From positions 57,075,125-57,139,124 of the forward strand of contig CM045731.1 of NCBI GenBank assembly GCA_024760905.1: a DNA stretch of 64,000 nucleotides. Reading direction: 5' to 3'. This document shows, in pieces, positions 21,136 to 32,300 of the stretch. The notes under the pieces were generated by a model. That model saw only the letters and a program-made list of their open reading frames with translations, was not told where the DNA came from and searched no databases. How positions within the stretch are numbered: the stretch's first letter is position 1; every line of letters begins with the position of its first letter. Position numbers and translations under genes: made by a program. This DNA is from Plotosus lineatus (Eukaryota; Chordata; Actinopteri; Siluriformes; Plotosidae).

Positions 21136-22260
21136 TCATGACTTCCCAGCCTCCTTAGCAGCTTGGTTGGCCAAGGAGTTCGCTCTTATTTCTAATGAGT
21201 CACTATGGGAATGGGCCTTAGTTTTCACAATGGCCAACATGCATGGCAAGTCGCATGCATCAATCAGATTTTGAACAAGTAATGAGTGCAAAATGGGTTT
21301 ACTTTCTGCAGAGCGAAATCCATGGGACTGCCAAATGCAGCCAAAGTCATGTGCTACTGCCAAATGCAGCCAAAGTCATGTGCTACTGCCAAATGCAGCC
21401 AAAGTCATGTGCTACTGCCAAATGCAGCCAAAGTCATGTGCTACTGCCAAATGCATATCGTGAGTCAGCATAGATGGTGACATCCTTACCCTCTGAGAGA
21501 ACACAGGCCCTAGTCAATGCAAAAAAGTTCAGCAGACTGAGCAGAGGAGAAAGAGAGAAAAAAGGCTGAGAATAGTAACAGGCAAAATACAGACAGAATA
21601 GCCACATAGAAATGTGCTGTTATATGGCTTAGAACCAGAACCACTGACAAAAGAGCAAATCGCCTCCAGTGAGTGGAGACGAAGAGAGAGCAGGTCTAAG
21701 GCTAGCAGAATGGACAATTTTGGATGAGCAATCATGATCGGGCTCACCAAATGTGTCATCCTGAGCATTGTTTAAATGAGCTAGTACATGACCTAGGGTA
21801 TCAAAAGAAGAAGTAGAACATATTTCGAGATTACTTGTGGAACACAGAATGGTTTGATAATCTGAGCGACGTTGTGCAGTCATGTATTGTGTGATCAGAT
21901 TATTGAGTACTTGTTTTACCTGATGAGATGAGTGCAGGACCATGGGATGTGACAAAACCAATTTCTCAGCATCTTAAACCATTAACACACAGGCAGAAAC
22001 AGTTCTGAGACAGGCAGATAATCCTTGCGTGGCAGTGTGTAATGTTTTGCACAGAAATGCACATGTATAAAACCTTCCCCCATGCTCCTGGGCCAGAAGA
22101 GCAGAGGCCGTTCCTTGATATTCACAGGCATATAAATGGAAAATCTTTTTGTAGTCTGGAGGATCCAACGCAGGAACAGAGCACAGCATTAGGCCTCGTA
22201 TGTCTTGACCATGTCCATGTCAGGTGTCCAGGTCAAAAGTTGCTTTAAAAGGGCCATTGT
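21136..22260 (-). pseudogene. ERV1 RNase H region with an expanded minisatellite
   Basis: The connection and RNase H domains of pol are recognisable from the start (22189-21974, with ALLAQEHGGRFY) to the end (21300-21136, with IVKTKAHSHSD and RANSLANQAAKEA). Retroviral RNase H normally carries a His-containing K-x-H-S block and a final Asn/Asp-rich A-N-x-x-A, and both are visible. A 29-bp unit repeated more than four times at 21336-21453 disrupts the domain. Confidence 0.7.
21336..21453. repeat. 29-bp tandem repeat, about four copies
   Basis: The unit TGCCAAATGCAGCCAAAGTC plus ATGTGCTAC repeats with almost no change between copies. It lies inside the ERV1 RNase H region; perfect copies mean it is younger than the provirus. 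Confidence 0.95.
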
Positions 22261-22334
22261 GTGATATGGCAGAGTGGAGACATTTGTTGTAGAGGGAGCA
22301 GTCTGGTATCTTCTTTTCCTTTCGGCTTTTCCCT

Positions 22335-23531
22335 TCAGGGATCGCCACAGCGAATCATCTGCCTCCATCTCACCCTATCCTTTGCATCTTCTTCTCTTAC
22401 ACCAACGACCTTCATGTCCTCCTTCACCACATCCATGAATCGTCTCTTTGGTCTTCCTCTAGGCCTTTTACCTGGTAGTTCCAGCCTCAGCATCCTACTA
22501 CCAATATACTCACTATCCCTCTTCTGTACATGTCCAAACCATCTCAATCTAGCCTCTCTGACTTTGTCTCCAAAACCTCTTACATGTACTGTCCCTCTGA
22601 TGTGCTCATTCCTAATCCTATCCATCCTCGTTAATCCCAAAGAGAACCTCAACATTTTCATCTCTGCTACCTCCAGCTCTGCCTCCTGTCTTTTCCCCAG
22701 GGCCACTGTTTCTAAACCATACAACATCGCTGGCCTCAACACCGTCTTGTACACTTTTCCTTTCATTCTTGCCGATACCCTCCTATCACACATCATACCG
22801 GACACTTTTCTCCAACCATTCCAACCTGCCTGCACACGCTTCTTCACCTCTTTTCCACACTCTCCATTGCTCTGGATTGTTGAGCCTAAGTACTTAAAAT
22901 CTTCCACCTTTTTTTTTATCTCTGCTCCCTGTAATCTCACCGTTCCTATTGGGTCCTTGTCATTCATGCACATGTATTCTGTCTTACTGAGGCTAATCTT
23001 CATTCCCCTCCTTTCCAGGGCATACCTCCACCTCTCTAGATTTTCCTGCACTTGTTCTCTGCTCTCACTACAGATAACAATGTCATCTGCAAACATCATA
23101 GTCCATGGGGAATCTTGTCTAACCTCGTCTGTCAGCCTGTCCATCACCATCGCAAACAAGAAGGGGCTCAGAGCTGACCCTTGATGCAGTCCCACCTCCA
23201 CCTTGAACTCTTCTGTCACACCAACAGCACAACTCACCACTGTCTTACATCTCTCATACATGTCCTGCACCACTCTAACATACTTCTCTGCCACTCCAGA
23301 CTTCCTCATACAATACCACAGTTCTTCTCTCGGCACCCTGTCATATGCTTTCTCCAGATCCACAAAGGCACAATTCAGCTCCGTCTGACCTTCTCTGTAC
23401 TTCTCCATTAACATCCTCAAGGCAAACACTGCATCTGTGGTGCTCTTTCTTGGCATGAAACCAAACTGTTGTTCACAAATGCTGACCTCTGCCCTTAGTC
23501 TAACTTCCACTATTCTTTCCCATAACTTCAT
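22335..23531 (-). pseudogene. RTE reverse transcriptase, 398 codons open but N-truncated
   Basis: An uninterrupted frame starts at MKLWERIVEVRLRAEVSICE and runs through [41 protein letters not shown], the catalytic FADD, YLGST and the C-terminal GHV-QKRD...GRPKRRFMDVV block to the final CGDP. It is the best-preserved RTE C-terminal part in the window. The fingers region (NGKAVGPDDIP) is deleted, so it cannot be active. The preserved frame suggests recent insertion. Confidence 0.88.
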
Positions 23532-23639
23532 CGTATGGCTTCTAGAACATTCCTGACAAACTCCTCCTTCAAGATGACTCCGACTCCATTTCTCTTCCCA
23601 TCCACACCATGATAAAACAGCTTAAACCCTGCTCCTAGG

Positions 23640-23881
23640 CTTCTAGTCTTGCTACCTTTCTACCTGGTCTCCTGAACACACAGTATGTCCACTTTCCTCC
23701 TCTGCATCATGTCAGCCAGCTCTCTACCTTTTCCTGCCATTGTTCCCACATTCAAAGTCCCTACTTTCAGTCCTAGACTCATGCCTTTCCTCTTCTCTCT
23801 GGCAACGGACACGCCTCCCGCCTCTCCTTCTTCAACCAACAGTAGTCCAATTTCCATCAGCACCCTGTTGGTTGACAGCAC
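23640..23881 (-). pseudogene. RTE endonuclease N-terminus (copy 3)
   Basis: The frame contains MSLGLKVGTLNVGTMAGKG, RRKVDILCVQETR and (in the next frame) the WKGSK block. Here the catalytic Glu of QETR is intact, unlike copy 2. It stops at the internal deletion. Confidence 0.8.
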
Positions 23882-24086
23882 TGATGGCGGTCGTTGTTAA
23901 CCCGGGCCTCGACCGATCCGGTATGTCATTCTTTCTTGTGATTCGCATAGTTTATTTGGCATTTGTTTTACGCCGGATGCTCTTCCTGACGCAACCCTCT
24001 GCATTTATCCGGACTTGGGACCGGCGTGAGGGAGAGACACTGGTTTGTGCCCCCCCCCCCTCACGGCTGCATTAGCAGTCTGGTAT

Positions 24087-24760
24087 GCACTGTCTACAGT
24101 AATTAATGAATCTCAGAAATGCCATCAGGGCGTTTTTGGTGGCTGGGCACTGTCTCGAGTATGACGAATACGGTCGTTTGTCTGACGCTTGCAACTTTGA
24201 GACAGTTCAAAGCCCAGATACTGTACTCTGTCTTTGCAAAACTGGAGCTTAGTCTTTGACACCTTGAAACCTTCGTTTGCTAGGTGTTGTAGGAGGGTGA
24301 GAGGCTTCTTTCCAGTTGTTCTTGTCTGAAGCGGCGACAAGAAGTTTGTCTGTGTACAGAAGGACCAGGTCGCAGAGTGCATCTCTGACAACTGCAAAAG
24401 CAGTGGGTGAATCAATAAAGCCTTGTGGAAGGCACGTCCAGGTGTACGATTTGCCCCTGTGCGTGAATGCAAAAAAGAGGCTGTGTTTGTTCTTTTACAG
24501 GAACACTAAAAAGGAAGAACAGATTAATGACAGCGAAATATCTATGGTGGCAGTGAATGGATGCCATAATAGATGCAACATCAAGTACAACAGGTGCAAC
24601 AGGAATGGTAATGTCATTGGTCTTGCACAAATCTTGTTAACCTCCAGGTACCGTCTGGGCACTGGGTTTACCAGGGTGTTGTATGAGCTTACACAGGGTT
24701 TAACCACACCTTGCCTGAGAAATGAGTTGAGGATGCAGTCTGTACCCTGATCTTTAGCTT
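24087..24760 (-). pseudogene. ERV1 reverse transcriptase (palm and thumb remnants)
   Basis: The minus strand shows, in several frames, the QG-VKPCVSSYNTLVNPV part of the fingers (24720-24650) and a palm remnant. A thumb-like tract follows (LLQHLANEGFKVSKTKLQFC, then VQYLGFELS at 24240-24180). This order is that of gamma-like retroviral RT. Frames break at least three times; the catalytic YxDD box is not preserved in readable form. Confidence 0.65.
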
Positions 24761-26397
24761 CTTACAGAGGGTACTGCTTAAAAAATAGGAGGTGAATGTT
24801 TTAGCTTAACTTCATAGGGAACACAGTTTACGAGGCCCACCTTGTCCTTGTGTTCGGCCCACAAAGAGGAAGTCAGTTTTGACGGCTCATTATGATCAGT
24901 GCTAGACGAGAGCTACTGAAGGGACAGAGCAGGAAGGTTAGTGGAAGAGAGATGAAAAAAAGAAACACAGTCAGGAATGGAGATAGATCATTTTGAACCA
25001 CAAAAAGCAATGGATAAATGAAGTAAACTCTTCAGATCATGGCCTAGGAGATTAAAAAGACATTGAAAAAACAAAGCGGTGATAGAACTGAATGTCTGGG
25101 TCAGAGAGCCAGGTTACAAGAAAAGAGGAGGTGCAAGTAAATGAAAAGGGGACCCCATCAATTCCCACAGAGTTTATGGCCCCTCATAAGAGGTCCCCCA
25201 CAGAGGACATTGTAGCCACTGTATCAATAAGAAAAGGACACAAGGTCATTTCAACAGAGTTCAACGATGGGTAAATCAGACGCTTGTGGGGAATTGAATG
25301 TACAGCTCAACATAGTGGGGTCACAGCTCTGCGGGCAGCCCTATGGGTTGTAAAGTTCTTTTGGGCAATGAAGAAGGTTAGGGTTCCCCTGTGGGGGTTG
25401 GGGTGGAGGCAGAAGAGTTGGATGTGGAAGAGCTGGAGGGAGAGATGTACTGGATGAGGAGTTCTGCTCAGCCTTCTTTTTTTCTGCAGTCCCAAACCCA
25501 ATGGCCCTTTGTCACAATAATAGAAATTTCCATTACGACGAAGAAAAGGACCAGGATTTCTAGATCCAAAGTTACCACCATGCACTCTACTACTCTTTGG
25601 TGCTGGAGAGGTCCTTGACCACCAGCCATGGACAAACATGTGGGTTAGCTGTATTTTGATCTAGCTCCATTCCTCCCAACAAAATCTATGTCTCATGAAA
25701 ATGAGTAAAATTTGGAAGTGGTTTCTCCCTTTTCCTGTTTACAATTAATGAGATAAATCATGATTGGCTTGCTGGTGAGCTAAAAGATAACCCGTAAACT
25801 GCTCTTTGAGATTCTTCATAAAGATCAAAGAGATACTCTTTCTTTTGCTTAATTTGTCCTTGGTGGGCTTCATTTCCCTCAGCCTCGTGCTTAGTAATGG
25901 TAGTCCATTCATCAGTTTTAGGATGCAAGCACGGAACAGCCTGTAACAACACCTCATCATATCCTTTTCCCAATGTAGCATCTAATATATATGATAGACA
26001 GTGCCTACCAGCTGACAATGGCGGGAAGATCTTACCAGCATCTCAACAAAATTTAATGGGTTAATAGGAGGAGATAACATTTGAACAAAATGTCTTTTAA
26101 CGCACTCTGAGTGAGGGATAGTCTTGGGACCCTTCGCATTAATAGACCACACACAAACAGTGTTGGCTGGCGAGGGATCCAGACATGAACCTACATCTGG
26201 TCCCATGTCATCACATTTATCATTATCACATAACTGCCAACTTTTCCAAACCAAAAAAAACAGACTCTGCTCTAGCGGCTTGTCAAAATGCACCAAATTG
26301 ATACAAAACACCCCCTTTTCCCCATATATATATATATTTTTTTTAGAATTAACATTCAACATGTTTTAATGGGATTCACATGAACTGCAACAAACCG
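24761..26397 (-). pseudogene. ERV1 gag and protease-side region
   Basis: Several overlapping minus-strand frames (26362-25982, 26018-25745, 25639-25307) are present. The last has a damaged nucleocapsid with a single zinc-knuckle remnant (Y-C-D-K-G near 25520) followed by basic and proline-rich residues. Capsid-like sequence lies around 25.8-26.0 kb. The assignment rests on its position upstream of RT and the knuckle remnant. Confidence 0.5.
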
Positions 26398-29122
26398 AAA
26401 ATAGTCATCATCATCATCATCTTCCGCTTAGTCCAGGGTCGCGGGGGCAGCAACCTAAGCAAAGAGGTCCAGACGTCCCTCTCCCGAGCCACTTCCTCCA
26501 ACTCTCCCGGGGGGACACCGAGGCGGTCCCAGACAAGCCGAGAGACATAGTCCCTCCAGCGTGTTCTAGGTCGACCCAGGGATCTCTTCCCAGTTGGACA
26601 TGCCCGAAACACCACACCAGGGAGGCGTCCAGGGGCAGTCTGACCAGATGCCCGAGTCACCTCAACTGGCCCCTCTCAATGCGGAGGAGCAGCGGATCTA
26701 CTCCGAGCTCTCCCCAGATGGCGGAGCTTCTCACCTTATCTCTAAGGGAGAACCCCACCACCCGGCGAAGGAAGCTCATTTCAGCTGCTTGTATCCGTGA
26801 TCTTGTTCTTTCGGTCATTACCCAAAGCTCGTGCCCATAGGTGAGGGTTGGAACGTAGATCGACTGGTAAATTGAGAGCTTTGCCTTGCGGCTCAGCTCC
26901 TTCTTCACCACGATGGACCGGTACAGGCACCGCTTAACAGCAGAGGCTGCAGCAATCCGTCTGTTGATCTCTCGCTCCATCCTTCCCTCACTCGTGAACA
27001 AGACCCCAAGATACTTAAACTCCTCCACTTGGGGCAGGACCTCATTCCCGACCCGGAGGGTGCATTCCACCATTGTCTGACTGAGAACCATGGCCTCGGA
27101 CTTGGAGGTACTGATCATCATCCCGGCTGCTTCTCACTCAGCTGCAAATCGATCCAATGAGAGCTGGAGGGCCCGACTTGATGAAGCCAAAAGGAGATCA
27201 TCTGCAAAAAGCAGAGACGATATCCGATGGCCACCAAACCAGAACCCCTCATCGCCTCGACTGCGCCTAGAAATTCTGTCCATAAAAATTCTGAACAGAA
27301 TCGGTGACATAGGACAGCCTTGGCGGACTCCAACTCCCACTGGAAACGAATCCGACCTGCTGTTACCAATACGGACCAAATATACGGTGATACAGCGACC
27401 GAATAGCTCATAGCAACGGATCCGGAACGCCGTACTCTTGGAGCACGCGCCACAAGATCGTTCGTGGGACACGGTCGAAAGCCTTCTCCAAATCCACAAA
27501 GCACATGTGGACAGATTGGGCAAACTCCCATGCCCCCTCCAGAATCCTGTGGAGCGTATAGAGTTGGTCAAGAGTGCTGAGGCCAGGACGAAAACCACAT
27601 TGTTCCTCCTGAATCCGAGGTTCGACTATTGGTCGGATCCTCCTCTCTAGTACCCCTGCATAGACTTTTCCAGGTAGGCTGAGGAGTGTAATTCCCCGGT
27701 AATTGGAACACACCCTTTGGTCCCCCTTCTTAAAAATTGGGACCACCACCCCAGTTTGCCAATCCAGAGGTACAGCCCCTGATGACCACGCGATGTTGCA
27801 GAGACGTGTCAACCAAGACAGTCCTACAACATCCACAGCCCTGAGATATTCCGGGCAGATCTCATCCAACCCCGGAGCCCGACCACCAAGGAGCTTTTTG
27901 ACAACCTCAGTGACCTCCACTCCAGTGATGGGCAGACCCTCACCTGAACCCCCAGGGTCTTCCTCCTCCACGGAGGGCGTGTTGGTGGGATTGAGGAGGT
28001 CCTCAAAGTATTCCCTCCACCTCTCGACAACATCCCCAGTCGAGGTAAGCAGCTCCCCACCTCCACTGTAAACAGTGTTTGTGAAGAACTGCTTCCCCCT
28101 CCTGAGGCGTCGGATGGTGGCCCAGAACATTTTTGAGGTCAACCGATAATCACTCTCCAGGCCCTCACTGAACTCCTCCCACGCCTGAGATTTTGCATCT
28201 GCGACAGTCTTGGCTGCGGCACGTTTGGCCTGCCGATACCTGTTTGCTGCCTCAGGAGTCCCACAGGCTAACAAAACCCGATAGGCCTCCTTCTTCAGCT
28301 GGACGGCCCCCTTCACCGCAAGTGTCCACCACCGGGTTTGGGGATTACCGCCACGACAAGCATCGACGACCTTACGGCCACAGCTATGGGCTGCTGCCTC
28401 AGCAATGGAGGCACGAAACATGGCCCATTCGGATTCCATGTCCCCCGCCTCCTCTGGAATGTGGTTGTAGCTCTGCCGGAGGTGGGATTTAAAGGCCTCT
28501 CGGACAGGGGAATCCCCACACCGGCTCACCGCCTCTCCCCATGAGCAACTCCAGAATAGAAGACGGTCCACCCTCTTTCGAGATGGATTGTTCCAGAGCC
28601 CAAGCTATGCGTTGAGGTGAGCCCGACTATATCAAGTCGGTATCTCTCCACCTCACGCACCAAATCAGGCTCCTTTCCCGCCAGAGAGGTGACATTCCAT
28701 GTCCCGAGGGTCAGAGTAAGTAGCCGAGGATCAGTCCGACAGAACCCATGCCTTTGGCTGCCACCCAACTCACACTGCACCCGACCCCTAAAACTCCTCC
28801 CACGGGTGGTGGGTCCATGGGAGGGCGGACCCATGTCTCCTTTTCGGGCTAGGCCCGGCCAGGCTCCATGGGCATAAGCCCGACCACCAGGCGCTCGCCT
28901 TCAAGCCCCTCCCCTGGGCCTGGCTCCAGGAGGGAACCCCGGTGACCCGCGACTGGGCAAGGGAGACTGCTTCCTGTGCTCTCTCATGTGTCATAGGGGT
29001 TTTTTGAATCGCACTTTGTCTGGACCTTCACCCCGGACCTGTTTGCCTTGGGTGACCCTCCCAGGGGCATTTGCCCCTGACAACATAGCTCCTAGGATCA
29101 TTACGTCACGCAAACCCCTCCA
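26398..29122 (-). mobile_element. Rex1/Babar-like LINE, copy A
   Basis: The 3' end at 26398-26430 is a (CAT)n tail on the plus strand, preceded by a conserved CGCTTAGTCCAGGGTCGCGG-type terminus. The 5'UTR runs to about 29122 (GTTTGCCTTGGGTGACCCTC and GGATCATTACGTCACGC). The order of endonuclease start, reverse transcriptase and C-terminus is right to left. The length of 2.7 kb is short for the family because the middle of the endonuclease is deleted near 28560. It belongs to the CR1-like group; the Rex1 name is from recognition of protein style only. Confidence 0.8.
26400..28834 (-). pseudogene. Rex1-like endonuclease/reverse transcriptase polyprotein
   Basis: Four segments cover it. The first is 28834-28526, the endonuclease start with LTLGTWNVTSLAGKE and RLDIVGL. 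The second is 28571-27408 (387 codons), the linker and RT fingers with KKLLGGRAPGLDEICPEYL, NYRGITLLSLPGKVYA, EEQCGFRPGLSTLDQLY and VDLEKAFDRVP. The third is 27598-27134, the palm with VRQGCPMSPILF and the catalytic FADD. The fourth is 27121-26400, with YLGVLFTSEG, the SIYVPTLTYGHELWVMTER thumb and the GRPRTRWRDYV terminus. The breaks are a frameshift near 27420, a TGA near 27130 and a frameshift near 26660. From the endonuclease start it jumps directly to the inter-domain linker, so most catalytic endonuclease residues are lost. Confidence 0.85.
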
Positions 29123-29330
29123 AGGAACAATCTTCTAGTGCTGGGAGGAGCGCGCCGCTCATCTTTATAGCCCAATGATGGCCGAGTGGAATCAGGCGTG
29201 TGCTCCAGACTCTGCCCGCATGTTACAGCCACACCCCTCACCAGCACCTGCAGTGTACAAAAAAAGAGAGAAAGAGAGTTAAAAGTTGACAAATTCAGAG
29301 CCACTCCCAACACAGACCATAACACATCTG
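29123..29330 (-). repeat. Repeat shared with 5695-5875, contains a TATA motif
   Basis: On the minus strand GGGCTATAAAGATGAG and the preceding CAGGTGCTGG...ACACGCCTGATTCCACT segment correspond base by base, with substitutions, to the interior of the DNA element at 5220-6103. It may be a fragment of that element, or the displaced promoter part of an LTR. Confidence 0.55.
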
Positions 29331-32300
29331 TGTCTTCAATTCCAGTTTTGATCAATACTGGAAACTTGGTGAAAAAATCTGAAGGAATTGAAGGTACAGC
29401 CATGTCTCTTAGTTTACATCCGCTACTTGAGCATGGAGGAGAACATCACTTGTCAGTGGAAATTTACTGATAATATAATCACAAGACTTGATGTCATACT
29501 TCTTGACACTTTGGAAGAATAACAATATTTCTGCTCAATCAAGGTGGCTCACAATACAGGAATACCCAATGCTTATATCAACATAATCCTTGTGTAGGGA
29601 AGTGTCCTTGTAATTGATATATCTGACTTCAGTTGATCTAAATGAAGAGGGTTTCAAAAAGGTTGCGATTTGGTTTTTCAAGAAAGTTTCCATGATATCT
29701 TTCAATGAGTGGATGAGAGGTTTGTTTACAACTTCTCATTTGTTCTTTCATAATTGGAGATTGAAAACTGCAAAAAACAAATCAAGGCTCTTGCCAAATT
29801 AGAACTTGGTGCATGTATAATTCTCTCTTGTCTTGTTCCTGAGCTCGACTTTGTATTTGCCTGTTGCTGAGCTGCGTCTTGGTGACTTCCCTTTCCCTGA
29901 ATCTAATCCCAGCTGCTGCTTCTTAGAATCAAAAATCGGTTGATACTGATGATGTGACTCACTTCTTTGATTGTACTTTCTTCTTTGATTCTGACCCAAC
30001 TGAGACTGATGGTGGTGCTTTTCCCTTCTCTATAGACCACTCTCGACTTTTACTTTCTTCTACACTTTTCAGATTGCCTCCTTCCTTTGCATTTTTATCA
30101 GCTGACCTTTTAGACTTATTGGGGATGGTGAAGGACTTAAGCAAAGGCATCACGTCAAACTTACGACCACTAGATCCAACTTCTGATTCAAAAAACTTGT
30201 GTAGTACGTCCCATTGTGAATTGAATGTTGGAAGACAGTCATAATGAAAACCATCTTATGCAAACATGTCAAAGGATTTTTTGAGTTTCTAAACCCATCA
30301 ATGTTTGGAACTCTTGAAGGTTCTGCTTTTGATTAACGCTTGATTCCAAGTAATAAGAGACAATCAATAGGCTATCTAGTAATACAGGAAGCTCATGTGC
30401 AGCATGCTGAGCAGTAAGATTAACCAAATGGCAAGGGCATCCAATTGCGAGGAGATCAGGCTGTGACTCTTAGCTTTGCCATCACTCCAGTCTTTGTTTC
30501 TAGCATAACTGGAGCATTATCCAAACTCCGTGAAAGGCAATTTTGAATTGGCTGGCACACCTAGGTTTCTCAATTCTGATAAAACAACTTCCCTAATGTT
30601 TACACCACTGGAAGCACCAGTGAGAGTTGGTATGGACAATAAACAGGATTGTATTCACTTTTTTGCACTATCAGGATAAGTTATGACGAGCGGATATTGC
30701 TGGCGTGGCTTCCATCTGTAGCAGTAGAATACACAACACACTTGAGGCCTTGAACTAAAGTGGCAGTGGAATCCGCAGCCATTTCTTTCACAATACATGA
30801 AGCATGTATGTCCAGCATGAAACTTTTCACCTCTCTGAATTTGGAAATGCTGCACATAGTAGTTTGCCCATGTGGTCCGCAGGAGCTAGAGGAATGTTAT
30901 GCTCCACATAAAAGGCTGCAAACAAACATTCAGAAATCAACCAAGTTTGAGCACATCCTGTGAGTCAGATTGTAAAGCCCATTCATGTGCCTTAAGCCAG
31001 CCTGACACGAGTACGCATTTTAAATCCTCACTGGCACTCATTCATGCGTACCATGGCGGAATGATTGTGTTTATTTCACCTGTCAGTCAAACAGTTTGTG
31101 CCAGAGAGGAATACGTATGGCTCATTCGTACCACTGAGGATGTTCCGCGACGTTCCACTCGATTCCTCACCATTGTGGTATTTTTGCGAATTGTTTGTGC
31201 TGGGGTGCTCCAAGTTCCTTAAAGTCAGTCACTCAATGGCGAGACAAGTTTGCTCCACATCACACTAAAAAGGTGACCTTGCTTCCGTTTTATGACACTC
31301 CTTGTCACGCCTCACAAGTGTGTGTGTATATGTATATATTATACACACACATACATGCACACACACACACATACATATAGGGTAGCTGGATTCATCCACC
31401 ATTCATTCTTGTAGTCGTCAAGATGAACTCTAGAGATGCCAAGAAAATGGCCTTAAATCAACAAAGTGTCTTTCTTGCAGGTGCTGCTGCATTACTACAT
31501 AAGACTATGACATTGACGTATGTAAGCAGCTGGCATTACTCTTAAGCCAGCCTGACACTAGTACGCATTCATGGTACTCCACGGTATGCCAAAGTGAGTA
31601 CCTACCTTCGCATGAATTGTGAGCCTCATCACGGGAACAATGCGGAAACTATGAGCGAGATGAGTGCCATTATGGGGCATTGCCAACCCAAAAAATGAAA
31701 CATGGTCATTAATTTTGTCACGCACTCTTTTGCGTACATTTCCGCGAACTATAAGGAAACTGTGAGGGCACGTGTAAATGCCTACCACGTCATGGGTAAT
31801 CAATGCTGCGCAACTTTACACCTGTATCCTCAATGGTGCTCTTGTGTCTTCCATGGCATTCATTAACTGCTCAAGGTTTCCTCCGATACACTACGCATCA
31901 TACAACATTAACTGTTGGCGAACCAGTAAGTGAGTTTGTGGACAGAACTGTGTTTCTCACCGTTTCCTCAAAGGTAATCATAGTCTACTCTAAGCTGCTC
32001 ACCTTTAAGTTTGGATGAGCACTCAACACCAGGCACAAGCGGTTAACCAGTCAGTCATAATGGTCAACCTGCTGCCTCCTGGACAACCATTCCCTCACCC
32101 ACACTGTTCTGGCTTTTCTTTTCTTTGATCTAGTTGATTTGCTGGTAGTATCAGGTGTGTATTCTAGCTGCCTACATATGTCAATGTCAGTCTTCGAGTA
32201 GTAGTATGCAGCAGCACCTGCAAGAAAGACACTGATTCAATACCATTTTCTCAGCATCTCTAGAGTTCATCATCTTGATGACTACAAGAATGAATGGTGG

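Larger units (their letters stand above)
22310..24073 (-). mobile_element. RTE LINE, copy 3, with internal deletion
   Basis: A 13-bp target duplication AGCAGTCTGGTAT is present at 22297-22309 and 24074-24086. The element reads leftward: 5' end AATGCAGCCGTGAGGGGG (24073), endonuclease start, then at about 23537 a direct jump to the middle of the reverse transcriptase, then an intact C-terminus and the 3' end with AAGAAG tail at 22310. About 1.5 kb is missing compared with copy 4. It is inserted within ERV1 pol. Confidence 0.93.
19191..26397 (-). mobile_element. Endogenous retrovirus 1 (ERV1), gag-pol-env relic without recognised LTRs
   Basis: From right to left, it reads gag (26.4-25.3 kb), reverse transcriptase (24.7-24.1 kb), RNase H (22.3-21.1 kb), integrase (21.0-20.0 kb) and an env start (19.77-19.54 kb), all on the minus strand and full of stops and frameshifts. 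The integrase C-terminal region and overall order are gamma/epsilon-retrovirus-like. A later RTE insertion (22310-24073) splits pol, and a Rex1 LINE and SINE II lie at its ends. No LTR pair was found; the right LTR may be displaced beyond the Rex1 copy or lost. Confidence 0.75.

Noticed and set aside
21336..21453. CRISPR-like regularly spaced repeats
   Set aside because: The repeats are contiguous with no spacers, in a vertebrate provirus; a minisatellite.
22261..23184. 307-codon plus-strand frame
   Set aside because: Antisense of the RTE reverse transcriptase; the minus strand has the catalytic motifs. The same holds for 947-1558, 40907-41527 and 41592-42296.
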